This document shows positions 1 through 7,798 of a DNA stretch of 64,000 nucleotides, in pieces. Positions within the stretch are counted from its first letter, which is position 1; every line of letters begins with the position of its first letter. Under the pieces are notes generated by a model. The model saw only the letters and a program-made list of their open reading frames with translations, did not search any database and was not told the origin of the DNA. Source of the stretch: Bacteroidota bacterium. Its GTDB lineage: Bacteria > Bacteroidota > Bacteroidia > Chitinophagales > Chitinophagaceae. The position numbers and the translations under genes are program-made. The stretch is from contig JAFEAF010000002.1 in assembly GCA_018266555.1 (NCBI GenBank), positions 152,667-216,666 on the forward strand, given 5' to 3'.

Positions 1-501
1 TATGATAGCAGTGGTACAGGGCCAAGCGATCATACTTCATTTTACAGGAAAGATATTCCGGTGCTTTTTTATTTTACCGGTCTTCACCCTGATTATCATA
101 AACCGACTGATGATTTTGATAAAATAAATTATACCGGCGAGTTGAAGGTGATTAAAAACATTATCTCTGTCATAGATTTTCTTAATAATAAAAACAAGCT
201 GGTGTTTACAAAAACCCGGGAAGAACAAACCGGCACTTCGGCAAAATTTAAAGTTACACTCGGTATTATGCCTGACTACACATATCCCGGAGCAGGTGTG
301 AGAGCTGATGGAATTATTGATGACAGGCCGGCACAAAAGGCGGGATTGAAAGCGGGGGATATAATCATTCAATTGGGTGATTACAATATTTCCACTCTTG
401 AAAATTACATGCAGGCTTTGGGAAAATTTGTGAAGGGAGAAAAAACGAAAGTGAAATTCAAAAGAGGAAACGAAATGATGGAAGCCGAAGTCGAATTTTA
501 A
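1..501 (+). CDS. M28-family zinc peptidase with C-terminal PDZ domain (5'-truncated by window)
   Basis: The reading frame is open from base 1, so only the last 166 residues are present. The first visible residues, GTGPSDHTSFYRKDIPVLFY followed about ten residues later by YHKPTDD, are typical of the end of the M28 aminopeptidase catalytic domain; the His of YHKPTDD matches the last zinc ligand of the family. Residues from about 85 onward (LGIMPDY, then DRPAQKAGLKAGDII and a KFKRGNEMMEAEVEF end) form a PDZ domain, which in exported M28 peptidases may bind substrate or partner C-termini. The enzyme is probably exported, but the signal peptide is outside the window. The next gene starts 26 bases downstream on the same strand. 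The family is clear; substrate specificity cannot be read. Confidence 0.85.
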   Translation, partial: YDSSGTGPSDHTSFYRKDIPVLFYFTGLHPDYHKPTDDFDKINYTGELKVIKNIISVIDFLNNKNKLVFTKTREEQTGTSAKFKVTLGIMPDYTYPGAGVRADGIIDDRPAQKAGLKAGDIIIQLGDYNISTLENYMQALGKFVKGEKTKVKFKRGNEMMEAEVEF

Positions 502-527
502 TTTGTAATTTGATAGAAATTCCCGTT

Positions 528-980
528 ATGGCAGAAAGAAGCACGAAACTCCTGCTCGACAATGATGAAATGATCAGGGAATTTTTTGAGGATACCCGGC
601 TATTAGGTATTGTGGCTCCTATTAAAGATTATCAATTTTGCTGGCATCTGAACAACAATATGACAATGGATTTCCGGGTGAATAATGATATTGAAATACA
701 ACTAACCCGAAAAAAAAGGAATTACTTTTTTGCAGTGTATGAATATAATGAACCAACAGGATCACTTGCGCATTATATCTACAACAACCGCTTTGATGGC
801 GAATATTTATTACCGGAGTTCCGGCATCTTGATTTTTTTTGGCTGATGAAGGGCGATGCCGTAACAGCAAGCGAAACGCTTCAGCAAAAGATAGATTCAG
901 TAAAAACAATAAACGGGGTGCAACTGGTGGTAGAATTGACCAATGAAAAGATCAGGAACAAGGAGCACCTGATTTTTTAA
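528..980 (+). CDS. IPExxxVDY family protein
   Basis: A 150-residue soluble protein without signal peptide. The motif [11 protein letters not shown], about residues 96-106, matches the signature that names the Bacteroidota IPExxxVDY family (here L for I and F for Y), and the upstream [12 protein letters not shown] and later [13 protein letters not shown] fit its general pattern. Function is unknown. An in-frame TTG lies at 510, but the ATG at 528 was chosen because conserved-looking sequence starts just after it. It follows the M28 peptidase gene closely and is followed 32 bases later by a pterin dehydratase gene. Family assignment rests on motif recognition only. Confidence 0.75.
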   Translation: MAERSTKLLLDNDEMIREFFEDTRLLGIVAPIKDYQFCWHLNNNMTMDFRVNNDIEIQLTRKKRNYFFAVYEYNEPTGSLAHYIYNNRFDGEYLLPEFRHLDFFWLMKGDAVTASETLQQKIDSVKTINGVQLVVELTNEKIRNKEHLIF

Positions 981-1012
981 ATTCCAAATTATGTAATCAA
1001 AAAATAAAATCA

Positions 1013-1243
1013 ATGTGGCAGGAAACAAACAATAAATTATATCGGAAATTTCAGTTTAAAAATTTCAGTGAAGCATTTGCCTTTATGACAAGGGTAGCAA
1101 TAGAAGCAGAGAAAATGGATCATCATCCGTTGTGGACGAATGTGTATAATACCGTGGAGATCTGGCTGTCTACTCACAGTGCCGGAGATGTTATCACCAA
1201 TAAAGATCATAAATTGGCAAAGCAAATTGATGCTTTATTGTAA
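1013..1243 (+). CDS. 4a-hydroxytetrahydrobiopterin dehydratase (pterin-4-alpha-carbinolamine dehydratase)
   Basis: A short cytosolic protein of 76 residues; the family is usually 75-110 long. The signature is visible: EKMDHHPLW with the paired His at 37-38, then [11 protein letters not shown] with the third active-site His at 55, and a D-x-x-LAKQID end. The family dehydrates 4a-hydroxytetrahydropterin, which regenerates the cofactor of aromatic amino acid hydroxylases; some bacterial members are tied to molybdopterin work instead. No hydroxylase gene lies in the window, so the physiological partner is unknown. Starts at ATG 1013, 32 bases after the preceding gene, and is probably co-transcribed with it. 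Confidence 0.88.
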   Translation: MWQETNNKLYRKFQFKNFSEAFAFMTRVAIEAEKMDHHPLWTNVYNTVEIWLSTHSAGDVITNKDHKLAKQIDALL

Positions 1244-1324
1244 GTGATTTATCAATAGGGGCTTTGATGAGAACGATAATTTCTTAAAACAATTTTCAAA
1301 ATTCCCTTTATAAGTTTGGAATTT

Positions 1325-2248
1325 ATGCCCTTGCCATCCACCATACTGATGATTCGGCCCGCTGCATTTGGATTTAATGAAGAAACGGCGGGCAGTAATT
1401 TCTTTCAATATAAGCCATCAATCAATCAAACCATTCATCAATCAGCAATAGAAGAATTCGATAATATGGTAAATCTTCTTCTCAGCCATCATATTGATGT
1501 GATTGTTATGGATGATACTGCCGATCCGGCTAAACCCGATGCCATCTTTCCCAACAACTGGCTCAGCACATCGCCAGGTGGAATCGTTTCTGTTTTTCCG
1601 ATGTATGCGGCAAACCGGAGAGCAGAAAAAAGAGATGATATATTAAACCGGCTGAAAGAAAATTTCAAAATTAAAGACGTACAGGATTGGAGTGAATTTG
1701 AAGCCGAAGGCAGGTTTCTCGAAGGAACTGGAAGCATGGTCATAGATCATGCTAAAAAAATGATATATGCAGCCATTTCCGAAAGAACCAATATTTCAGT
1801 ATTGGAAAAATATACCGCAGCAAACGGCTACCAGGCTATTGCATTTTTAGCTACTGATAAAGAAGGTAATCCGGTTTATCACACGAATGTAGTGATGACA
1901 ATAGGAGAAAATTTTGCCGTGTTTTGCGAAGAAGCCATTGAAGAAGAATGGGAGCTTATTGCCGTAAGGCAACTATTAGAATCGTCCAGCCACACAATCA
2001 TTCCAATTACGAGAACACAGATGCATGCTTTTGCCGGTAATATGCTGCAGGTAGTAAGTAGTCCTTCATCAGGCGGAGTTAGATTTTTAATAATGAGCCA
2101 AACCGCTTTTGATTCATTGCGCAAAGAACAAAAGCAAATGCTGGAAGCGTATAGCCAGCTTTTACCGATTCCTGTTCCCACAATAGAAAAGGCGGGAGGC
2201 GGAAGTGTACGGTGTATGATGATGGAGATTTTTTTGGAGAGGAGGTGA
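1325..2248 (+). CDS. ctlX: CtlX-type citrulline/arginine-utilisation hydrolase (amidinotransferase superfamily)
   Basis: A 307-residue cytosolic enzyme of the guanidine-modifying (arginine deiminase/amidinotransferase) fold. Recognisable elements are the N-terminal MIRPAAFGFNEET, the substrate-loop PNNWLSTSPGG, RFLEGTGSM, the catalytic His in VYHTNVVMT, and the catalytic Cys near the C-terminus in SVRCMMMEIF. The subgroup is annotated as citrulline-utilisation hydrolase CtlX in Bacteroidota. A TTG three codons upstream (1316) is also in frame, but ATG 1325 begins directly at the conserved MPLPSTILMIRPA and is preferred. The next gene (AraC regulator) converges on it with a 33-base gap. The fold is certain; the exact substrate is inferred from the subgroup. 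Confidence 0.82.
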   Translation: MPLPSTILMIRPAAFGFNEETAGSNFFQYKPSINQTIHQSAIEEFDNMVNLLLSHHIDVIVMDDTADPAKPDAIFPNNWLSTSPGGIVSVFPMYAANRRAEKRDDILNRLKENFKIKDVQDWSEFEAEGRFLEGTGSMVIDHAKKMIYAAISERTNISVLEKYTAANGYQAIAFLATDKEGNPVYHTNVVMTIGENFAVFCEEAIEEEWELIAVRQLLESSSHTIIPITRTQMHAFAGNMLQVVSSPSSGGVRFLIMSQTAFDSLRKEQKQMLEAYSQLLPIPVPTIEKAGGGSVRCMMMEIFLERR

Positions 2249-2281
2249 ATTAATTGCTCTGTAAAATATTTTATTTCAAAG

Positions 2282-3145
2282 TCAATTCCCTTGTTTTTGT
2301 TTGATTGCAGCGGGGGACATTCCAAAACGCTCTTTAAATGAGCGACTGAAATGAGAAGTATTTTCAAAACCACTTTCAAAAGCAGTTTCGGCTACTGTTT
2401 TATTCATATTACTCAGCAAGTGCATAGCGTAAGTGAGTCTTTTTTCCAATAACCATTTACCGGGGGTATTACCGAAAAATTTCTGAAAATCCCGCTTAAA
2501 AGCAGAGAGACTTCGGTTACTTAATTCGGCATATTCTTTCAACTTTAAATTAAAACAATAATTATCTTCCATTACTCTTTGCAATGAAATAGCCATTGGT
2601 TCCCGCAGCAAAGAACCAAAATAAGAGAGCAATTCAGTATTGTGAGAATTATCGGCCATTATTAAGATTAATTCCCTGAATTTTAATTCAAGCAACGACT
2701 TGTCAGGTTCAAATGCACCATCAAAGTAAGAAATCATTGAATTAAAAAAAGATTCAAGGTTCTCATTTTTTGCAATGGCTATTACTTGTTCATATTTTTT
2801 TCCAGGCTTAGAGATCGGGGTTGATTTGGTTTTTAAAGTTTCGAAAATAAATTCGTCCGGTACAAAAAAGAGAACCAGGCAAAACGAAGTATCAAAGAAC
2901 TGCTCTACAATACTGGCTCCTTTTCTTACAAATACACAGGCACCCTTCCGCAAATCATAAGAACCATGTGCCGTATGCCAAATTTTTCTTCCTTCAATCA
3001 CATAAACAATATAGTTATGCTGGCTCCACAGATCAACAAATTTGTTTTCTAGCGGGCAATTGTAAAGTGTGATAAGCGAATCACCGCACTTAAGCAAACG
3101 AAACCGTTCCGATTCCTGTAATTTTGATTCGTAAAAGTTGAACAT
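2282..3145 (-). CDS. AraC-family transcriptional regulator
   Basis: A 287-residue regulator with an N-terminal cupin-like sensing half and a C-terminal pair of helix-turn-helix motifs. The DNA-binding part runs from about residue 190 to the end: LKEYAELSNRSLSAFKRDF is the first HTH, and AFESGFENTSHFSRSFKERF followed by GMSPAAIK is the diagnostic second HTH and AraC signature. The N-terminal half (YNCPLENKFVDLW, GKGA-like CVFVRKGAS) resembles ExsA-like Bacteroidota members. It is divergent from the methyltransferase gene at 3330, with a 184-base shared upstream region, so it probably controls that gene and perhaps itself. The effector is not known. Confidence 0.9.
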   Translation of the reverse strand: MFNFYESKLQESERFRLLKCGDSLITLYNCPLENKFVDLWSQHNYIVYVIEGRKIWHTAHGSYDLRKGACVFVRKGASIVEQFFDTSFCLVLFFVPDEFIFETLKTKSTPISKPGKKYEQVIAIAKNENLESFFNSMISYFDGAFEPDKSLLELKFRELILIMADNSHNTELLSYFGSLLREPMAISLQRVMEDNYCFNLKLKEYAELSNRSLSAFKRDFQKFFGNTPGKWLLEKRLTYAMHLLSNMNKTVAETAFESGFENTSHFSRSFKERFGMSPAAIKQKQGN

Positions 3146-3266
3146 AATTCTTAAAATCCTGTAAAATTAAAACATCTTAAAAATTTGGCGGAAAGGGCAA
3201 ATTTTGTTTGAACTTTTAAGCAAGATAAATGAGCTTTTGAGTAATGCCCATACCAATGCGAAAAAT

Positions 3267-3274
3267 TAAATTTG
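3267..3274 (+). promoter_or_regulatory. Candidate Bacteroidota -7 box for the methyltransferase gene
   Basis: TAAATTTG fits the TAnnTTTG -7 consensus of the Bacteroidota primary sigma factor. It sits in the 184-base divergent region between the AraC regulator (3145) and the methyltransferase (3330). No clear -33 TTTG was found at the usual distance, so the call is tentative. Confidence 0.35.
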
Positions 3275-3329
3275 CAATTCAATTGAAACCTATCAATAAG
3301 TTATTTATTCAAACTTAAAACCAACAAAA

Positions 3330-4142
3330 ATGAATCCAAACAAAGCATTGTGGGAGAAGGGTGACTTCACCCGTATTGCCGACACTATGCGTGAAAGTGG
3401 TGCAGCTCTGGTCGGAAAATTCGGAATTAAGAAAGGTCTTGATGTATTGGACCTGGGTTGTGGTGATGGCACTACGGCAATTCCAGAAGCCAAACTTGGC
3501 GCCAATGTTACCGGAATTGATATTTCAAGAAATCTTGTGGAGGCTGCAAACAGGAGGATAAAAAATGAAGGGCTTACTAATTGTATTGTCCGGGAGGGAG
3601 ATGCCACTGATCTGAAAGATGTTCCAAGCGAAAGTTTTGATCTTGCTGTAAGTATATTCGGAGCTATGTTTGCACCAAAGCCGTTTGAAGTTGCGAAGGA
3701 AATGGTTCGGGTTACCCGGCCCGGTGGCAAAATCATAATGGGCAACTGGATACCCGGAGATCCTACCATGGTGGCTCAGCTATTGAAGATCAGTTCTGCT
3801 TATACACCGGCGCCACCGGAAGGTTTTATAAGTCCCATGTTGTGGGGAGTCAAGGAACATATCATCGAACGCTTTGGCAAAGCTGGTATAGCAAAAGAAA
3901 ATATTACATGCACACCGGAAACGTTTACGTTTAATGCAGCTTATTCTCCGGAAGAATTTGTCAACGTATTCAGATTGTATTATGGCCCTACCATGAACGC
4001 TTTCGAAGCTGCTGAAAAAAATGGGAAGACTGCTGATCTGCAGCATGAACTGGAAGATTTGTTTAACAAACATAACAACAAGCGGAATGGGTACCTGACT
4101 TCTATATCTGTTACGTTTATGCTGGTAACAGTAAAACGTTGA
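3330..4142 (+). CDS. Class I SAM-dependent methyltransferase
   Basis: A 270-residue soluble methyltransferase. Motif I VLDLGCGDGTTAIP with the following acidic GIDIS (motif post-I), REGDATDL, and the MVRVTRPGGKIIMGNW segment are typical of UbiE/Methyltransf_11-type SAM enzymes acting on small molecules. The substrate is not recognisable. It is divergently transcribed from the AraC regulator and ends at a 15-bp perfect hairpin, so it looks like a single-gene unit that the regulator may switch. ATG 3330 is preceded by an A-rich leader. Family certain, substrate unknown. Confidence 0.87.
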   Translation: MNPNKALWEKGDFTRIADTMRESGAALVGKFGIKKGLDVLDLGCGDGTTAIPEAKLGANVTGIDISRNLVEAANRRIKNEGLTNCIVREGDATDLKDVPSESFDLAVSIFGAMFAPKPFEVAKEMVRVTRPGGKIIMGNWIPGDPTMVAQLLKISSAYTPAPPEGFISPMLWGVKEHIIERFGKAGIAKENITCTPETFTFNAAYSPEEFVNVFRLYYGPTMNAFEAAEKNGKTADLQHELEDLFNKHNNKRNGYLTSISVTFMLVTVKR

Positions 4143-4157
4143 GCATATTTTATAGTA

Positions 4158-4199
4158 TGTGACAAGTTGAATGAATATTTTTTAATTCAACTTGTCACA
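4158..4199. terminator. Long perfect hairpin between convergent genes (probable bidirectional terminator)
   Basis: TGTGACAAGTTGAAT at 4158-4172 is followed after 12 bases by its exact reverse complement at 4185-4199. It lies between the 3' ends of the methyltransferase (+) and selD (-). The T-run is weak on both sides, so a pause/terminator is likely but an operator cannot be excluded. Confidence 0.6.
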
Positions 4200-4258
4200 A
4201 ATAAAAGAAGGTTTTATTATTGACTTAAAATCAGATAAGGCTACAACAGCATTTAATC

Positions 4259-5332
4259 TTACACCAACCCACATTTAACCCAAACCCCTTTCTCATTCTT
4301 TGCAATCATCTTACCAACCGGCTCAAGCATTTCACCTAAAATATTTTTTACTTCACCAACAGCACTTTCTTTCACACTCACCAGCAATCCGCCATTTGTT
4401 TGTGGGTCTGGTAAAAGAGTAAATGCTTCCATAACATTTATTCCTTTTTCAAATTTTACTTTTTCACTATAGCTGCTCCAGTTTCTTGTTGTTGCATCGG
4501 GAAAAATTCTTTGAGCAAGATATTCTTTCACCCCTTCGGCTACCGGAATTTTTTCATAATAAAGTTCAGCACTCAATCCGCTTCCTTCTGCCATTTCAAT
4601 TAAATGCCCAAGTAATCCAAAACCGGTAACATCTGTCATAGCGGTCACTCTTTTTATTTTTCCCAACTCTTCGCCAACTTTATTTAGTGTGGTCATTTGC
4701 CCGATCATTGTTTTCAAATGTTCTTCTTTTAATACACCTCTTTTCTGGGCAGTAGATAAAATGCCGACACCAAGTGGTTTGGTTAAAAACAAAAGATCAC
4801 CCGCCTGCGCCGTATTATTTCTTTTTAAATTTTCAATGGGAACAATTCCTGTTACCGCCAAACCAAACATTGGTTCGGGAGAATCAATGCTATGCCCGCC
4901 TGCTAAGGGAATCCCGGCTTTTTTACAAATAGCCCTTCCACCTTCAACCACCCGTTGTGCTAATTCAGAAGAAAGTTTTTCAACCGGCCAGCCGAAAATA
5001 GCAATGGCCATTAATGGCTTTCCGCCCATGGCATATACATCGCTGATGGAATTAGCCGCAGCTATTCTTCCAAAATCATACGCATCATCAACGATGGGCA
5101 TAAAAAAATCTGTTGTAGAGATTAATGCCATTCCATTGCCGATATTGTACACGGCAGCATCGTCTTTACTACTATTTCCAACAATTAATTTATCATCATT
5201 AGGCAAGGATAAATTTGTTTTCAGAATTTCATCTAAAACTTTCGGAGAGATTTTACATCCGCATCCTGCACCATGAGAAAATTGGGTGAGTAATACTTTA
5301 TTATAGTCCGTGAGATTTGTGTCCTGAATCAT
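4259..5332 (-). CDS. selD: Selenide, water dikinase
   Basis: A 357-residue cytosolic enzyme that uses ATP to make selenophosphate from selenide. The N-terminal active-site loop SHGAGCGCKIS gives the catalytic Cys at 24 (not selenocysteine) and the essential Lys at 27, matching E. coli Cys17 and Lys20. ATP/metal-binding segments follow: DDAAVYNI, STTDFFMPIVDD, AGGHSID, GVGILSTA, and TDVTGFGLLGHL. Length is normal for the family. It is the last of three minus-strand genes after mnmH and an exported protein; the gap to the next gene upstream is 36 bases. With mnmH beside it and no selA/selB/selC in view, the likely product use is selenouridine in tRNA. Confidence 0.96.
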   Translation of the reverse strand: MIQDTNLTDYNKVLLTQFSHGAGCGCKISPKVLDEILKTNLSLPNDDKLIVGNSSKDDAAVYNIGNGMALISTTDFFMPIVDDAYDFGRIAAANSISDVYAMGGKPLMAIAIFGWPVEKLSSELAQRVVEGGRAICKKAGIPLAGGHSIDSPEPMFGLAVTGIVPIENLKRNNTAQAGDLLFLTKPLGVGILSTAQKRGVLKEEHLKTMIGQMTTLNKVGEELGKIKRVTAMTDVTGFGLLGHLIEMAEGSGLSAELYYEKIPVAEGVKEYLAQRIFPDATTRNWSSYSEKVKFEKGINVMEAFTLLPDPQTNGGLLVSVKESAVGEVKNILGEMLEPVGKMIAKNEKGVWVKCGLV

Positions 5333-5368
5333 TTTGCAAATCTCGATGAAATTTTTAAAAGAAGCAGC

Positions 5369-6547
5369 TCACTTTTTTCTTCGTAAAATGATGGCGGCAT
5401 TTGTTTGCAGATCAGCACTGAAACGAACCTGGTACTCATCATCGCCGTCATGAATCACCAGCAAACCGGTATTGGGAGGATATTTCCCTAAATTTTCTGC
5501 ATAAAGAACAAGATAAATTGAATCGCCCATTTCAGGGGTGATATGAATTGTTTTTTTGAGCGCAACGGCTTTTAATCCTTCTTTGGCCATAATGATTTCC
5601 CCATTCAACAATACACTGACCGTATCGCCATCAATTTCTCCATTATCGTACAAAGACAATTCAAGGCTGTCTGATTTGAAGATTATGGAAGGGGAAAATG
5701 CAAATTTTCTTTCTGATACCAAAGCGGCCGGCCCGGTGTTTATGATTACAGGTTTGTTTGATATAGCGAGATAGGAAATTTCGGAAGGTTTTATTTTTTT
5801 TATTTCAGGTTTATTTACAACAACCGGGTTTTCCTTATTTCTTGGAGCCAGCTTCAGGGAGTCTGCAGTTTGTTCCGTTTTTGTCAAAGAAGAAATATCT
5901 TTTTTGGTTGAAATAGGAGGCATTTGCTTTTTCAGGGCAGCTTTTTCCAGCACCAATGTTTTTGAATTGTCCCTTTTATTTTTGGCGATGAGCTCGGTTT
6001 GCTTTTTGTCTTCTTCATAAAAAACAATTTTATCAGCCAGGTTCAGTTCTTCGAGATGGGGGAAGATTTTTGATTTGCTAAGATCTTTTTCTTCTTTTAA
6101 TGCAACATCACCTGAAATGGAATAAAACTTTTTTGTTTTATTTGTTTTCCAGTTCCCGTCAAGATGCCAAACACTATCCTGTTTATTCATCCGGAAAATA
6201 CAGGTCATTTTCACTCCTTTATCCAGTCTCCCACGAAAATTGTAGGAAAGTATCTCATCATCTTTTACTTCACAACTATCCCCTTCAATAGTTCCTTTTA
6301 CTCTTTTCAAAATATAAAAGAGCGTATCATTAATGATAAATTCACTGCGGGAATAACCATATACTTTTCCCCGGTATTCTGTCAGCGCAATTTCGAAAGA
6401 TTGCTCTTTGCGTGTAGTAGCGGAGTCGTTGCTTAATGAACCGGTCCATAATCCGGTCAGTTGTTTCTGGCCCCACAAAAAACAGGGAAACAATAGGAGA
6501 ACCGTTAGCTTAACGGCTTTCTGAATGATATTGGAATAAAGGATCAA
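5369..6547 (-). CDS. Exported protein of unknown function in the selenium locus
   Basis: A 392-residue protein beginning with a signal peptide (KAVKLTVLLLFPCFLWGQ). The first third (LTGLWTGSLSNDS, YGYSRSEFI, VKGTIEGDSCEV, LDGNWKTN) has the beta-rich look of a small lipocalin-like or GW-type domain; a charged, Lys/Glu-rich linker follows, and the last third (SLELSLYDNGEIDGDTVSVLLNGEIIM, then LVLYAENLGKYPPNTGLLVIHDGDDEYQ) is a beta-sandwich-like module common in Bacteroidota exported proteins. I do not recognise a named family. The only plausible start is TTG 6547, as there is no Met near the signal peptide. The start overlaps the 3' end of mnmH by 38 bases, suggesting translational coupling. 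Role in selenium use is not implied by its sequence. Confidence 0.75.
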   Translation of the reverse strand: MILYSNIIQKAVKLTVLLLFPCFLWGQKQLTGLWTGSLSNDSATTRKEQSFEIALTEYRGKVYGYSRSEFIINDTLFYILKRVKGTIEGDSCEVKDDEILSYNFRGRLDKGVKMTCIFRMNKQDSVWHLDGNWKTNKTKKFYSISGDVALKEEKDLSKSKIFPHLEELNLADKIVFYEEDKKQTELIAKNKRDNSKTLVLEKAALKKQMPPISTKKDISSLTKTEQTADSLKLAPRNKENPVVVNKPEIKKIKPSEISYLAISNKPVIINTGPAALVSERKFAFSPSIIFKSDSLELSLYDNGEIDGDTVSVLLNGEIIMAKEGLKAVALKKTIHITPEMGDSIYLVLYAENLGKYPPNTGLLVIHDGDDEYQVRFSADLQTNAAIILRRKK

Positions 6548-7664
6548 GTGCGTCGGCGTTTTCTATAGTTACTGAATCACAGTCAATCGTATATAATAAC
6601 GAATTAATACCCTCCCGATTGTGTAGGCCCTTCAAATAATACTTGTCATAATACTGAAGCAAAATCCTGAAACATTCTGAAATATTCCCATCTTCCATAA
6701 ACTGAATTGCATTTTTTGCATTCAGGCCGCCTAACCGTTCCTGTATTCTGCCAATCGCATCAATCATTTTTTGTTTATCTAATACTCCGTATTCCTGAAC
6801 CAGGTGTTTGAGACGTTCTTCAAAAGGAATATTTATAAAATAAACCGGCGACCGGCGCATGGTTTTCCAAAGTTCATTAGGAATATTGACTAAACCGATA
6901 CGCTGACTTTCATCTTCAAGCCAAACTGATGAATAGTCAATGGGCATTGGTGAATGTTGGTGCCCGGCTATTGACATTTCATTCTTGACAATTGACTTGT
7001 TGCGCAACTCTTGCGCAAGCAAATTTTCAAACATCTCCTGCCCCGGTTGTTCGGGCATTCCTATATTTCCAAATGCGGATCCTTTGTGATTTGCAATTCT
7101 TTCGAGATCTACAATCGCATTTCCTTTTTTTTCTAATGATTTTAATAATTCTGTTTTTCCAGAACCGGTATATCCTCCAAGTATTTTAAATGAAAACGGT
7201 AATTTGAAAGTATCCAAAACATAATTCCTGAATTTTTTATAACCGCCAACGAGAGTATAAACTTTTAATCCATACAGATCCATGAGCCAGGCCACACCGG
7301 CGCTGCGCATACCACCACGCCAGCAATAAAGAAGTACGATTTTGGAATTATGTTTTTGGTTTTCGCCTGAGCTTGCAGCAGAATCGTAATTCTTATTTCG
7401 AGATTCAAAAATTCTTTCCATTTCCACAATCATCTTATTCATCTTTGGCCCGAAGTAATCCAATGCAATTTTAATAGCTGCTTCCCGGCTTTTCTGTTTG
7501 TAAGTGGTGCCTACAACTTTTCTTTCTTCATCAGTAAACAAGGGTAAATTATGTGCCCCGGGAATATGTGCATGTTTATATTCCGCAGGTGAACGAACAT
7601 CAATCATGGGGTGTTCTTTTGCCAATTCAAGAAACTGTTCAATATGTATTTTTTCAACAGACAA
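6510..7664 (-). CDS. mnmH: tRNA 2-selenouridine synthase
   Basis: A 384-residue protein with an N-terminal rhodanese domain and a C-terminal P-loop domain. The rhodanese part has IDVRSPAEYKHAHIPGA and the active-site LYCWRGGMRSAG with Cys 114. The P-loop GGYTGSGKT is at about 163-171. Known members replace sulfur by selenium in the wobble 2-thiouridine of tRNAs for Lys, Glu and Gln through a geranylated intermediate, using selenophosphate from SelD. The selD gene lies two genes downstream. TTG 7664 is the only start that keeps the conserved N-terminus. A terminator between rho and this gene implies its own promoter in 7665-7720. A 20-residue low-complexity stretch before the Cys loop is a minor oddity. 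Confidence 0.95.
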   Translation of the reverse strand: MSVEKIHIEQFLELAKEHPMIDVRSPAEYKHAHIPGAHNLPLFTDEERKVVGTTYKQKSREAAIKIALDYFGPKMNKMIVEMERIFESRNKNYDSAASSGENQKHNSKIVLLYCWRGGMRSAGVAWLMDLYGLKVYTLVGGYKKFRNYVLDTFKLPFSFKILGGYTGSGKTELLKSLEKKGNAIVDLERIANHKGSAFGNIGMPEQPGQEMFENLLAQELRNKSIVKNEMSIAGHQHSPMPIDYSSVWLEDESQRIGLVNIPNELWKTMRRSPVYFINIPFEERLKHLVQEYGVLDKQKMIDAIGRIQERLGGLNAKNAIQFMEDGNISECFRILLQYYDKYYLKGLHNREGINSLLYTIDCDSVTIENADALDPLFQYHSESR

Positions 7665-7720
7665 AGAACCGGGATTAAAATAATTAGAAGATTTTTGGGA
7701 AAATTAATAAAATAACAGGT

Positions 7721-7752
7721 AAAAAAAAGAGTTCACCATTTTGATAAACTCT
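7721..7752 (-). terminator. Intrinsic terminator after rho
   Basis: On the minus strand an 11-bp stem (AGAGTTTATCA paired with TGGTGAACTCT, two or three G-U pairs) with an AAA loop is followed by eight T residues. It lies 47 bases after the rho stop codon and before mnmH, so it ends the rho transcript. Confidence 0.82.
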
Positions 7753-7798
7753 GTTATATTCTAATAATCCTATATAAATCCTGTAAATTGTGGCTCTT

